Positions 15,501 to 22,205 of a stretch of DNA of 28,129 bases are shown piece after piece; within the stretch, counting starts at the first letter, position 1, and every line of letters begins with the position of its first letter. A program made the position numbers and the translations under genes. Origin of the DNA: a virus. The stretch lies in IMG/VR virus record IMGVR_UViG_3300031565_000275, positions 1-28,129 of that record; one strand, 5' to 3'. The notes under the pieces were generated by a model, which worked only from the letters and a program-made list of their open reading frames with translations, was not told the origin of the DNA and searched no databases.

Positions 15501-16613
15501 GGAGCTGCCTTAGAAAGAACTGTCGCTTTAGATGCTACCGCCGCAGGCACAGCCACTCTTGCTGGTATTATTAATCTTAATAGAAAGCTATCTGCTACGG
15601 TTACTGCCATAGGCACAGTAGCAAGCTCTCTTAATCTTAATAAAAAACTTACCGCTAGCTTAGTTAATACGGGCACCCTAGTAGCAGATCTTTCTAAGAG
15701 TAGTCAGCAAGCCCTAAGTGCTACAGTTACTGCCGTAGGCACATTAGCGGTTGCCTTAGAAAGAACTGTTGCTTTAGATGCTACAGCAGCAGCCACAGCT
15801 ACGCTTGTAGCAGACTTATCGGTTGGAGCAGAAAAGAATTTATCTGTTACGGTTACTGCCGTAGCTACGTTAGCGGCTAACCTAGAAAGAACGAGAAGTC
15901 TTACGACTAGTGCGACAGGCACAGGCACACTAGTAGCAAACTTATCAGCGGGTGCAGAAAAGAATTTGTCTGTTACGGCTACTGCCGTAGGCACATTAAC
16001 AGGTTCTCTAACAAAGACAAGAAGCCTTTCCGCTAGTGCCTCAGGGTCAGCTACAGTAGCAGCTAATTTAGAAAGAACAAGAAGCCTATCCGTTAGTGCG
16101 GCAGGCACAGGTACTCTTACAGGTTCTTTAGAAGAGTCTACAGATTTAAGTGTTACAGCTACAGCAGTAGCTTCAGTGGCCGCTAATCTAACTGTAGAGA
16201 CACCTGGATTAACAGTTTCTTTAAGTAGCACCAGTAATCTTTCAGGTAATCTTAACCGTAATAGAAAACTTTCTTTAGCCTTATCTGCTTCTGGTAGCTT
16301 AGATGCTGACTTAAAAAGGACAAGAAATCTTTCAGCTACCGCTGGAGGGCTTGCTACGCTAATAGCAGACCTTGAAGAAAAGACTTTATTCTCTTGTGTT
16401 TTTAATACTTCTTCGCAAACATCTTCTGCATTGGTTAGAACAAGAAGCTCTTATGTATCGTTAAGTGGAGTAGCTCTTTTAAGTTGCAATTTTAGTAGGT
16501 CAAGATCGTTATCTGTTGGGGTAGATGGTCTTGCAAATTTATCTGTTGACCTTATTAAAACGGCACCTTTTAAAGCTTGGCGTGTAACCAAATATAACAC
16601 ACTTTACACATAG
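12552..16613 (+). CDS. Giant repeat fibre/adhesin-like protein, 1353 aa
   Basis: The N-terminal 390 residues are beta-rich, with repeated Trp, Gly and Asp turns and sheet segments, resembling a propeller or sialidase-like receptor-binding fold. From about residue 392 to 1335 the protein is an almost unbroken array of about 47 units of 20 residues, with consensus LSATLAGTGTLAASLTKTRS; a few units have 2-3 extra residues (SSQQA, GAEKN) or lack three. The alternating small and hydrophobic residues suggest a beta-solenoid or long stacked fibre. A short tail ends APFKAWRVTKY. GGAGG at 12539-12543 sets the ATG at 12552, overlapping the methyltransferase stop by one base. It probably forms a long virion fibre or adhesin; no catalytic residues are evident. 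Reading as a non-fibre exported protein is possible, but no signal peptide is present. Confidence 0.7.
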   Translation: MPTTIKTSSGTVNSQCICQDGTSVNVRIVARDSANGTIECWWFFNDTWSLVDDADAPAVTGTLVGPVCSIALKGDSEVIAAYLDDSASSPALTVARCGTPQSSSPSQWGTASAIDSFGSHNLDEANGGFVGMSNAGSAGVILYSGDLDKVHGTDYSRVDYAVFLSGAWSTGRQIGGTSSDQINYYPYSITPVSYNDGTYDRTWIGYIDGSTGYLWSYNLGCSTTTTISANNTQITSTSLNTISSNLMRQGVNIGQYDNSGTRVVTFFYSLSGSSGTVRSRSFHNGTLQTEKILSSSAANDNSFVCSITSDDETNTHYGVYNPSGGDNRNYKTSIAEAAWGNDTSLITAETSVAPAVQIISNGTSKNLTIVWSSSNGNNLYYDKLSFGQTEPLVVTCSASGTLAGSLKKTRSLSATLSGTGTLSAALDFAIVLEPLVATFNGAATLSADLSSSTPLAASLSGSALVTANLKKKTQFSAALSGIGTLAASLTKTKSLSATLAGTGTLASALNKTRNLSASVGSVGTLVSAFEKTRSIVADVTGTGTLTASLTNTISLSATSNSTGTLTGSLTRTLRFSATLAGTGTLSCTLGVAKSVSVTLAGTGTLVASLTKTRSLVADATGTGTLTASLTKTRSLVADAASTGTLSGYINLNRSLSASLTGTAQIACNYFERTFIACSLSSNATLSGTLTLNRNLSASVGSVGTLAGSLTKTRNLSASVGSVGTLAGSLKRIRSLVTDATGTATLSADINLNLQLSTSLDGVATVTSALERTRSLSTAPNGLTTVTSALERTRSLAVSTAGTGSLAVDLLQYTYLATTLTGTGTLAANLERTVQLSASFAGTGTLASELIERSYLSATATAVATLMGNLKGTLSATLAGTASIDVNLTDAAGLNATLDGSAAVAATLIVNRELDASLVGTASVVADLTRSRSLSAILAGTASLTGSLKGTLSASTTGTGTLVADLSKSSQQALSATATAIGTLGAALERTVALDATAAGTATLAGIINLNRKLSATVTAIGTVASSLNLNKKLTASLVNTGTLVADLSKSSQQALSATVTAVGTLAVALERTVALDATAAATATLVADLSVGAEKNLSVTVTAVATLAANLERTRSLTTSATGTGTLVANLSAGAEKNLSVTATAVGTLTGSLTKTRSLSASASGSATVAANLERTRSLSVSAAGTGTLTGSLEESTDLSVTATAVASVAANLTVETPGLTVSLSSTSNLSGNLNRNRKLSLALSASGSLDADLKRTRNLSATAGGLATLIADLEEKTLFSCVFNTSSQTSSALVRTRSSYVSLSGVALLSCNFSRSRSLSVGVDGLANLSVDLIKTAPFKAWRVTKYNTLYT
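13725..16560 (+). repeat. About 47-copy 60-bp/20-residue repeat array
   Basis: Units run end to end with a 60-bp period kept exactly for long runs, for example the consecutive copies with CTTCTGTAGGAAGCGTAGGC at 14641 and 14701. Larger segments are also duplicated. A 126-bp stretch from 15435 recurs at 15681 (246 bp apart, four units), and one from 15807 recurs at 15933 (126 bp apart, two units). Most other copies are diverged at synonymous sites, so the array is old with recent local expansions. Confidence 0.85.
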
Positions 16614-16621
16614 GGGTCAAA

Positions 16622-17404
16622 ATGGGATTTTTAAAGAGTGTTCCTGTAACGGGCTTTGCTTTTGGCTTAATTAATAAAGAAACCGGAGCATCCGTAACTT
16701 CAGGAACAGTTAATGTTTATATTACTAAAGATGGTGGTACTCAGCAAGTAGGTTCATATACGCCTGAACATGAAGGTAATGGTCAATGGACTATTAACCT
16801 TTCCGGCGATGAAATGGATGCTGACATAGTTGGCATCATTATTACACATACAGATGCCATACCACAACATTTTACTATTAAAACAGAAATAGAGGAAGAC
16901 ACTTCCGCTATAACTATAATTACTGCCACAAGTACAGGTACATCTATAACAGGGCAGTTTGAGTATTATGGAAGTATGGAAGGAGCAAATAATTATTTTA
17001 TAAAAAGATTAAATACAGGTGCTTGGGATAGTGCTCTTTATAATGATAGAGAAGCTGCACTTATTCAAGCTACTAGAAGTATTGACAAATTAAATTATGC
17101 TAACAGTAAAGCAGAATCTTCGCAGAACTTACAGTTTCCGAGAGGAAACGATTCTACTATTCCTGCGGAGATTGAGTACGCTTGTTATGAAATAGCTTTA
17201 AGCCTATTGGACGGTGTAGATATAGAGCAGGAAGCTCAAACTATTGGTGTTTCTTCAGAAGGTTACTCAGGGGTACGTACAACCTACGACGTTTCCTACC
17301 ATAACGAGCATATAAGGGCAGGTATCCTAAGTATAGAAGCTTGGGGCTTTTTAAAGCCTTTCCTTAGAGACCCGTTAGCACTGAGGGTAAGTAGGGTTAG
17401 TTAA
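16622..17404 (+). CDS. Ig-like domain fused to DnaT-like head completion protein
   Basis: Two modules are joined here. Residues 1-90 are an Ig-like beta domain (ETGASVTSGTVNVYITKDGG and EGNGQWTINLSGDEM) common in phage fibre and decoration proteins. Residues about 112-205 carry the pattern of the DnaT-like / head-tail connector adaptor family: FEYYGSMEGANNYFIKRL, REAALIQATRSIDKL, LQFPR and then IEYACYEIALSLL. Such adaptors sit under the portal and complete the head. The last 50 residues are predicted strand and turn. The ATG at 16622 follows the repeat protein by 8 bases, and GGGG is upstream. The downstream scaffold and capsid genes agree with a head-completion role. Either domain could be the main function, and the fusion is unusual in my experience. 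Confidence 0.65.
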   Translation: MGFLKSVPVTGFAFGLINKETGASVTSGTVNVYITKDGGTQQVGSYTPEHEGNGQWTINLSGDEMDADIVGIIITHTDAIPQHFTIKTEIEEDTSAITIITATSTGTSITGQFEYYGSMEGANNYFIKRLNTGAWDSALYNDREAALIQATRSIDKLNYANSKAESSQNLQFPRGNDSTIPAEIEYACYEIALSLLDGVDIEQEAQTIGVSSEGYSGVRTTYDVSYHNEHIRAGILSIEAWGFLKPFLRDPLALRVSRVS

Positions 17405-17415
17405 AAGGAAGAAAA

Positions 17416-18198
17416 ATGGCAGACGACATTAATAATGAAAATGAAGAAGTAGAAGATCAGGAATCTACCGAGGGTGCAGAAGATGTTTCTTTATCAAATT
17501 TAATAAAGAAGCACAATCTGCAAGATGAACTTAACACTTTGATGGCTGACAATCGTCGCAAGCTAACAAAGCAGAATACAGACTTAATTAAGCAACTAGA
17601 AGGCTTTAAGAATGCTGCTAATACTACGCAGCAACAACGTGATGAACTTCAAGCACGTATCGAGCAACTAGAAGTTCAGCATATGTCTAAAGAAGAATTA
17701 GCAAAACGCGAAAAACAAAAAGAACAACGCAAATACAAAGAAGACGTTACACGATTAGAAAAAGATTTAGAAGGTTGGCGTGACTTGTATACAACGTCCA
17801 CAATTGAACGTTCGCTACAAGATGCAGCTATTACAGGTGAGGCCGTACAACCCGGTCAACTAGTAGAAATTCTTAAAAATAAAACAAAACTTTCAGAAGT
17901 CTTAGATGAGGGGCAACCTACGGGTAAGTATGCCCCAGTAGTTAAATTTGCTGATATGAATGAGGAAGGCAAACCAGTAATGTTGGAGCTTTCCCCAGCA
18001 GACGCTATTAAAAGAATGAAGGAAATGCCAGAACATCATAACCTTTTTAAAGGTACTGCTTCTGGCGGTCTTGGAGAAACCGGCGGTGCTCATAGCCCCG
18101 GCGGAACTCCTTCCATAGACATTTTAAAAGACCCGGCAAAATACGTCGAATGGCGGAAGAAGAATCCAGACTTAGACATTTCAGGTTTTAGGAGATAA
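17416..18198 (+). CDS. Capsid scaffolding protein
   Basis: This acidic, highly helical protein has the signature of a prohead scaffold. The acidic N-terminus (EDQESTEGAED) is followed by a long Lys/Glu/Gln-rich coiled coil at about residues 25-125 with LTKQNTDLIKQLEG heptads. A conserved-looking middle has QPGQLVEILKNK and ADAIKRMKEM. A Gly-rich segment leads to a basic C-terminal hook ending DPAKYVEWRKKNPDLDISG. Scaffolds guide coat protein assembly and bind coat through a basic C-terminal helix. AAGGAAG before the ATG at 17416 is a good ribosome site. It directly precedes the major capsid gene (3-base gap), the usual order. No protease domain is visible, so it is not a fused maturation protease. 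Confidence 0.8.
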   Translation: MADDINNENEEVEDQESTEGAEDVSLSNLIKKHNLQDELNTLMADNRRKLTKQNTDLIKQLEGFKNAANTTQQQRDELQARIEQLEVQHMSKEELAKREKQKEQRKYKEDVTRLEKDLEGWRDLYTTSTIERSLQDAAITGEAVQPGQLVEILKNKTKLSEVLDEGQPTGKYAPVVKFADMNEEGKPVMLELSPADAIKRMKEMPEHHNLFKGTASGGLGETGGAHSPGGTPSIDILKDPAKYVEWRKKNPDLDISGFRR

Positions 18199-18201
18199 TA
18201 A

Positions 18202-19584
18202 ATGGCAAATCTACTTGACGCCTATATTCCAGAAATATGGGTTAACGAGTCAGTAGCAATTCTCGTAGAGAATATGGTGGTTGCTAATCTTATCCACCGT
18301 AATTTTTCTTCGGACGTTGCTCGCTTTGGTGACATCGTGCATACACGAAAACCGGGTGAGTTCACAGCAAAACGTAAAGTAAATGCTGACTCTGTAACAA
18401 TTCAAGATGCAACTGCAGCTGATATTCAGGTGCCTCTTGACCAACACATCCACACTAGCTTTATGATTAAAGATGGTGAGGAGACGAAAAGCTTTAAACA
18501 GTTACGTGACGAATATCTGTTCCCCGCTGTACTGTCTATTGCACGTTCAGTGGACCAAGTTATTCTTGGTGAAATGACTTCGCTCTATGTTAATGGTGAA
18601 GGTATTGCTGGAGGTCTTTCGACCACCAACATTATTAAATATATTGTTGAGACACGTAAGCGTCTTAATATTAATAAGGCTCCTGAACAGGACCGTAGTC
18701 TTATTTTAACACCAGATACGGAAGCTATTGCTTTACAGACTGGTACATTCCATGAAGCCGACAAAGTTGGCGACAATGGAACTGCTTTGCGTGAAGCTTC
18801 GCTTGGGCGTAAGTTCCAATTTAATACGTTCATGTGTCAAAATGCTTCTAACTTTGCAGATATTCCTGCAAATGCTAGTCAGCCTTTAGTTGACTTGTCT
18901 GCTGGTTATCCTATTGGAACGACAACGTTCCATGTTGACACTGCCGGTTCTGCTTTAGCGGTAGGCCAGTGGTTAAGTGTAGGTGGTGCCCTTCATCGTG
19001 TTACGGCTTTGGGTACTTTAGCTACGCAGGATATTGACGTTACGGTTTCTCCCGGTCTTCGGGTAGCTGTTGCTGATGATGATCCCGTAACCATTGGTGA
19101 CGAAGGTGCTGTTAACCTTGTAGCAGGTTATGCTGCTGGTACTGTTGGGGAAATAGCTATTGACGCAATTGTCGGAAGTATTCCGGTAGGCTCATTGGTT
19201 TCTTTCTCAACTCCTGGTACTCCTAATGTTGCTAAGTCTGGTGTATATTCGGTTGTTGAAACCACTGACAGTGGTGGCAATACGATTGGTATCACTTTGC
19301 ATAAGCCTTTAGGTGTTGCTCTGGCTGATGACGATGTTGTTCAATTTGCCCCTCCGGCACAATTGAACCCAGCTTTCCATCGTAATGCTATTACTATGGT
19401 TAGTCGTCCTCTGGCTCCTGCCCCAGCGGGCTTGGCTCTGTCAGCAGTTGCCAATTTTGGTGGTGTTGGTATCCGTATTACTATGACGTATGATGGAAAT
19501 AAGCAAGGTACGCTTGTTACAGCGGACCTTCTTTGCGGTATTCAAACCCTTGATACGAATCTTGGCGGTTTGTTGATTGGCTAA
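18202..19584 (+). CDS. Major capsid protein, P22-like coat
   Basis: The sequence follows the P22-like coat family. It begins with a short N-terminal arm, IPEIWVNESVAILVEN, then a segment RFGDIVHTRKPGEF, a spine region VDQVILGEMT, and near the end AFHRNAITMVSRPLAP followed by GVGIRITMTYDGNKQGT. These proteins form the icosahedral shell with an HK97 fold. Between residues about 230 and 380 the protein carries two tandem beta-rich domains, each ending with an almost identical block (LRVAVADDDPVTIG, LGVALADDDVVQFA). Start is the ATG after the scaffold stop. Codon choice is distinct: arginine is mostly CGT here, unlike AGA in many neighbours, which fits a very highly expressed gene. Length of 460 residues fits the family plus inserts. 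Confidence 0.88.
   Translation: MANLLDAYIPEIWVNESVAILVENMVVANLIHRNFSSDVARFGDIVHTRKPGEFTAKRKVNADSVTIQDATAADIQVPLDQHIHTSFMIKDGEETKSFKQLRDEYLFPAVLSIARSVDQVILGEMTSLYVNGEGIAGGLSTTNIIKYIVETRKRLNINKAPEQDRSLILTPDTEAIALQTGTFHEADKVGDNGTALREASLGRKFQFNTFMCQNASNFADIPANASQPLVDLSAGYPIGTTTFHVDTAGSALAVGQWLSVGGALHRVTALGTLATQDIDVTVSPGLRVAVADDDPVTIGDEGAVNLVAGYAAGTVGEIAIDAIVGSIPVGSLVSFSTPGTPNVAKSGVYSVVETTDSGGNTIGITLHKPLGVALADDDVVQFAPPAQLNPAFHRNAITMVSRPLAPAPAGLALSAVANFGGVGIRITMTYDGNKQGTLVTADLLCGIQTLDTNLGGLLIG
18889..19345 (+). repeat. Tandem duplicated beta domain in the capsid protein
   Basis: Two successive protein segments have the same order of motifs. One begins DLSAGYPIGT at 18889 and the other NLVAGYAAGT at 19111. 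Both contain a VGQWLSVGG or VGSLVSFS strand and end in an ADDD block. At DNA level the copies are diverged. Confidence 0.6.
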
Positions 19585-19586
19585 AG

Positions 19587-20135
19587 ATGCATACAAAACT
19601 TAAATTTATCCGAAATGTAATCTACAAGCTTGAGCGTTCCTATGGGACGCCCGTAGATTACCATATTGTAGACCAGCATACTACAGATCCTGAAACAGGG
19701 GTCAAGACTAATGTTTTACAAGTAATTAAAATTAATAAAGCTGCGGTATTAAGAGCCAGAGAATATAGAAGTTTTGTGTACGATTTAGCTTACATTTCAG
19801 CAAACAAAGATTTTACGGCAGGTGCATTTTTTGATCCTGAAGACAGAAGGATTATTATTAGGGCTTCCCATCTTAATGGGCATGTTCCTCAAATAGATGA
19901 TTATCTTATAATTAATAACTTCCTGTATACAGTAACAGAAGTATTTAATTATTCTGGTGACTATGCTTATGAGCTTGTTACAAAGAAGCTTAAAGGTTCT
20001 ATTATTGTTAGAATCGTTACAGGCTTAAATGTATTAGACTTTCAGCATACAGCCACATCACTAATTAAAGGTCTATTAGACCGTGACGTATCTTCAGAAC
20101 TTGTGCTTACCCAAGATCTTAAAGAGGTGCCATAA
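19587..20135 (+). CDS. Head-tail connector/stopper-like protein
   Basis: I do not recognise a specific family. The 182-residue protein is mixed beta with a PQIDDYLIINNFLYTVTEV segment, which is the kind of repeated strand-turn pattern found in phage head-tail stoppers and neck proteins, and it lacks membrane or signal segments. Location after the major capsid gene and before a tail terminator-like gene is where connector and stopper genes usually occur. The ATG at 19587 follows the capsid stop by two bases. The stop overlaps the next ATG by one base (TAATG). Structural role is mainly inferred from synteny, and a specific stopper assignment would need structure-based comparison. Confidence 0.55.
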   Translation: MHTKLKFIRNVIYKLERSYGTPVDYHIVDQHTTDPETGVKTNVLQVIKINKAAVLRAREYRSFVYDLAYISANKDFTAGAFFDPEDRRIIIRASHLNGHVPQIDDYLIINNFLYTVTEVFNYSGDYAYELVTKKLKGSIIVRIVTGLNVLDFQHTATSLIKGLLDRDVSSELVLTQDLKEVP

Positions 20136-20686
20136 TGGCTGAAGTGTTAAGAAAAACTGCTTCTAGTCAATTGACTATGGATTATCTTCTTAGTGTCGAA
20201 CTGGCACAAGATGAGAAACATATTAGTTGGGTAAAGTGGCTTTATGCTTCGGTTAACAAACATTTTATGGATCGTAAAGGATCTTATAATTTGTATATTG
20301 AGGGTGATGAAAGAGTATTTCAAAACGAGTCAGAATTTGCAGAATTACGTATTGATGGGCCTTTTATAAAACAGCCTCAAAAGAATTTATATTATTTTGA
20401 TTTAGAAATTAATGTGCTTATTCAAACTCATTTAGACCCAAATAAGCTCTACAAAAATTTAGAAGCTATTGGGGTCTTTACAAAAGCATTTTCAAATACC
20501 ATATGTGTTTACCGTTATGGTGACGGTATTTTTGACACTAGTACGTTGATGGGTGAACTTCATCTTCAACGTGATCTGGGTGAAAATGTTGATATTAATA
20601 ACTATTCAATAATTAAGGAAGATACTCGTTTGACTCAATCGACGATTGAGGGTCACTATCGCTTAGAACTTTGGACTGGAGTTTGA
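20135..20686 (+). CDS. Tail terminator/completion-like protein
   Basis: This 183-residue protein has an alpha/beta pattern. A helix early on (HISWVKWLYASVNKHFM) is followed by a strand and turn with YNLYIEGDER, then YYFDLEINVLIQTHLDPN, and finally an even-strand C-terminus ending HYRLELWTGV. That layout resembles tail terminator proteins, which cap the tail tube and set its end near the head. The ATG at 20135 overlaps the preceding stop by one base, with AAGAGG in front. It is immediately before the tail tube gene, the position usual for this protein. No motif is decisive, so the call rests on fold impression and gene order. Confidence 0.55.
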   Translation: MAEVLRKTASSQLTMDYLLSVELAQDEKHISWVKWLYASVNKHFMDRKGSYNLYIEGDERVFQNESEFAELRIDGPFIKQPQKNLYYFDLEINVLIQTHLDPNKLYKNLEAIGVFTKAFSNTICVYRYGDGIFDTSTLMGELHLQRDLGENVDINNYSIIKEDTRLTQSTIEGHYRLELWTGV

Positions 20687-20689
20687 TCA

Positions 20690-21505
20690 ATGGCTAAAAT
20701 CGATCTCAAAGAAGTAACCATCAAAATTTTCGATGGAACTCTTGGTACAGCTACGTTGGATTCGACCAACGCTGATGCTGATCTTACCTTTACGGCTAAA
20801 AGCCGGCACATTGGTACTGATAAAATCAGTGTCACTTTAGCAGACCCTGCAGCAGCTAGTGCTTCTTTAGGTGTTGTTGTGACAGGTCGCGACATTGTCG
20901 TGAACCTGGCTACCTCAACAGGTAGTGCCATTACGAGCACTGCTGCATTAATCAAGACAGCAATTGAAGCTTTGCCTGCGGCGAATGCTTTAGTTACTGT
21001 TGCCCTTGAGACTGCTGGGACTGGAGTTGTTGAAGCTATAGCTAAGACGACTTTGGATGGTCAACAGTCTTTAACTGCTAAGGTTGGAGAAGGTAACTTG
21101 TCGTACAGTGAGCATCGCAATGTCGAGTTCACTCGTGACCGTGGTTTGTTGGATACTGTTCGTGAAGCAGATGAAGAGCCTGTTGATGTCTCGATGGATA
21201 TCACATGGGAAGAACTTACTGCCATGACTGGTGATCCGCCGACCATCGAAGATGCCTTAAAGAACATTGGAGAAGCGTCAGCTTGGATCACTACTGCTGA
21301 TGACCAGTGCCAGCCTTTCTGCGTGGATATTGAGTTCCACAATGCTCCGAATTGTACTGGTACGGATGACGAATTTATCACTTTGGAAGAGTACTACTAC
21401 GAGACACTCGACCATGATATGCGTGAAGGTACCATTTCAACGAGTGGGCGATGTAACCGTAAGCAAGCTACTGTTCGTCGTGTAGCAGCAGCTGATATTG
21501 CGTAA
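20690..21505 (+). CDS. Major tail tube protein with inserted domain
   Basis: The 271-residue product is a likely tail tube subunit. The N-terminal strand (EVTIKIFDGTLG) and the C-terminal part (RNVEFTRDRGLLDTV, DVSMDITWEEL, then FITLEEYYYETLDHDMREGTIS) match the tube fold, in which subunits stack into the tail channel. Between about residues 30 and 125 lies an inserted beta-alpha domain (GTDKISVTLAD, RDIVVNLATS, STAALIKTAIEAL). I have seen this domain type inside many phage and prophage structural proteins, where it projects from the surface. Like the capsid gene it favours CGT arginine, consistent with high expression. It precedes the tail assembly chaperone, as usual. GGAG precedes the ATG. 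Confidence 0.75.
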   Translation: MAKIDLKEVTIKIFDGTLGTATLDSTNADADLTFTAKSRHIGTDKISVTLADPAAASASLGVVVTGRDIVVNLATSTGSAITSTAALIKTAIEALPAANALVTVALETAGTGVVEAIAKTTLDGQQSLTAKVGEGNLSYSEHRNVEFTRDRGLLDTVREADEEPVDVSMDITWEELTAMTGDPPTIEDALKNIGEASAWITTADDQCQPFCVDIEFHNAPNCTGTDDEFITLEEYYYETLDHDMREGTISTSGRCNRKQATVRRVAAADIA

Positions 21506-21531
21506 ATACTTTAAAATCCTGAGGAGGAGTT

Positions 21532-22002
21532 ATGCGTTACAAAGGTCGAAAAATTGAAGGACGAAATAGTGATATCCTTGTTCTTATAAAGAATGGGGAA
21601 AAGATTATGTTTAAAGCAGAAGCGGTTTCTGATTATGCTGCTTTTGAAAAACTTGTACCCCTTCCTACGCCCCCTCAGGTCTTACGACCTGGGGGCGTCA
21701 GGGAGGCTAATATCCATCACCCTGAATACAAAAAAGCTTTAGAAGCATATGCTGAAAGCAAAACTAATTACCTTATAATTAAATCTCTTGAAGCTTCACA
21801 AGATGTGGAATGGGATAATATTGATGCAACGAAACCAGATACTTGGAAAAATTGGAAAACAGAATTAACAGAATCTGGATTTACTGAGATTGAGATATTA
21901 AGAATTGTTCAATTGTGTACTAGAGTTAATAGCCTTGATGATGAAATGTTGGAAGAGGCTAAGAACGATTTTTTGCGTCAAGCCTCTCAGCCAGAAGAAT
22001 AG
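21532..22002 (+). CDS. Tail assembly chaperone, zero-frame form
   Basis: This is the short product of a tail assembly chaperone gene, comparable to lambda gpG: a soluble helper that binds the tape measure protein before the tail tube forms. The 156-residue protein has a small beta-rich N-terminus and a helical C-terminal half (KNWKTELTESGFTEIEILRIV). A strong ribosome site GAGGAGGAG sits 3-11 bases before the ATG at 21532. It is placed between the tail tube and the tape measure gene, the conserved position. A slippery run TTTTTTG at 21969-21975 near its end allows a longer -1 frame product. A GC-rich hairpin is also present inside it at 21667-21698. Confidence 0.8.
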   Translation: MRYKGRKIEGRNSDILVLIKNGEKIMFKAEAVSDYAAFEKLVPLPTPPQVLRPGGVREANIHHPEYKKALEAYAESKTNYLIIKSLEASQDVEWDNIDATKPDTWKNWKTELTESGFTEIEILRIVQLCTRVNSLDDEMLEEAKNDFLRQASQPEE

Positions 22003-22205
22003 TCTTACCGTCTGGGAGGACAGCAAAGTACATTATTTGGAGGGCGTGCGAACGTTTTAGTCTTCTGCCGCCTGGATTACATGCCAAGTTTGAAGACAAC
22101 TCACCTTGGCAGCAAGCTTTGATAATTGCCTTTGAAAACATTCGTGAAATTGAAGAGGTAAAAATGTATGTTAACAGTCAAAGGCACAATGCTGGGCTTG
22201 GCTAG
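21532..22205 (+). CDS. Tail assembly chaperone, -1 frameshift fusion (gpGT-like)
   Basis: Slippage on TTTTTTG at 21969-21975 (zero frame GAT TTT TTG) would move ribosomes into the -1 frame, which is open to TAG at 22203-22205. The fused protein has about 148 zero-frame residues plus about 76 new ones, including IIWRACERFSLLPPG, WQQALIIAFEN and IREIEE. A helix-rich tail of this kind and a frameshift at this position are a widespread conserved trait of long-tailed phages, where both short and fused forms are needed to build the tail. The downstream frame has no good start of its own, overlaps the next gene by 38 bases, and the intervening sequence is otherwise gene-free. Frameshifting itself is inferred from the sequence layout. 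Confidence 0.75.
21667..21698 (+). other. GC-rich bulged hairpin inside the chaperone gene
   Basis: ACGCCCCC at 21667-21674 pairs with GGGGGCGT at 21691-21698, and AGGTC at 21677-21681 pairs with GACCT at 21686-21690, with a two-base TC bulge and a TTAC loop. It is far more GC-rich than the surrounding gene and has no T-run after it, so it is not a standard terminator. Confidence 0.7.
21969..21975 (+). promoter_or_regulatory. Putative -1 ribosomal frameshift slippery site
   Basis: T TTT TTG fits the X XXY YYZ heptamer relative to the zero frame of the chaperone gene. It is placed nine codons before the zero-frame stop, and the -1 frame continues for 76 codons beyond it. Confidence 0.75.

Noticed and set aside
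13725-16560. Diversity-generating retroelement variable region or CRISPR-like array
   Set aside because: There is no reverse transcriptase or adenine-biased template in the window, and the repeats are contiguous coding units without spacers.
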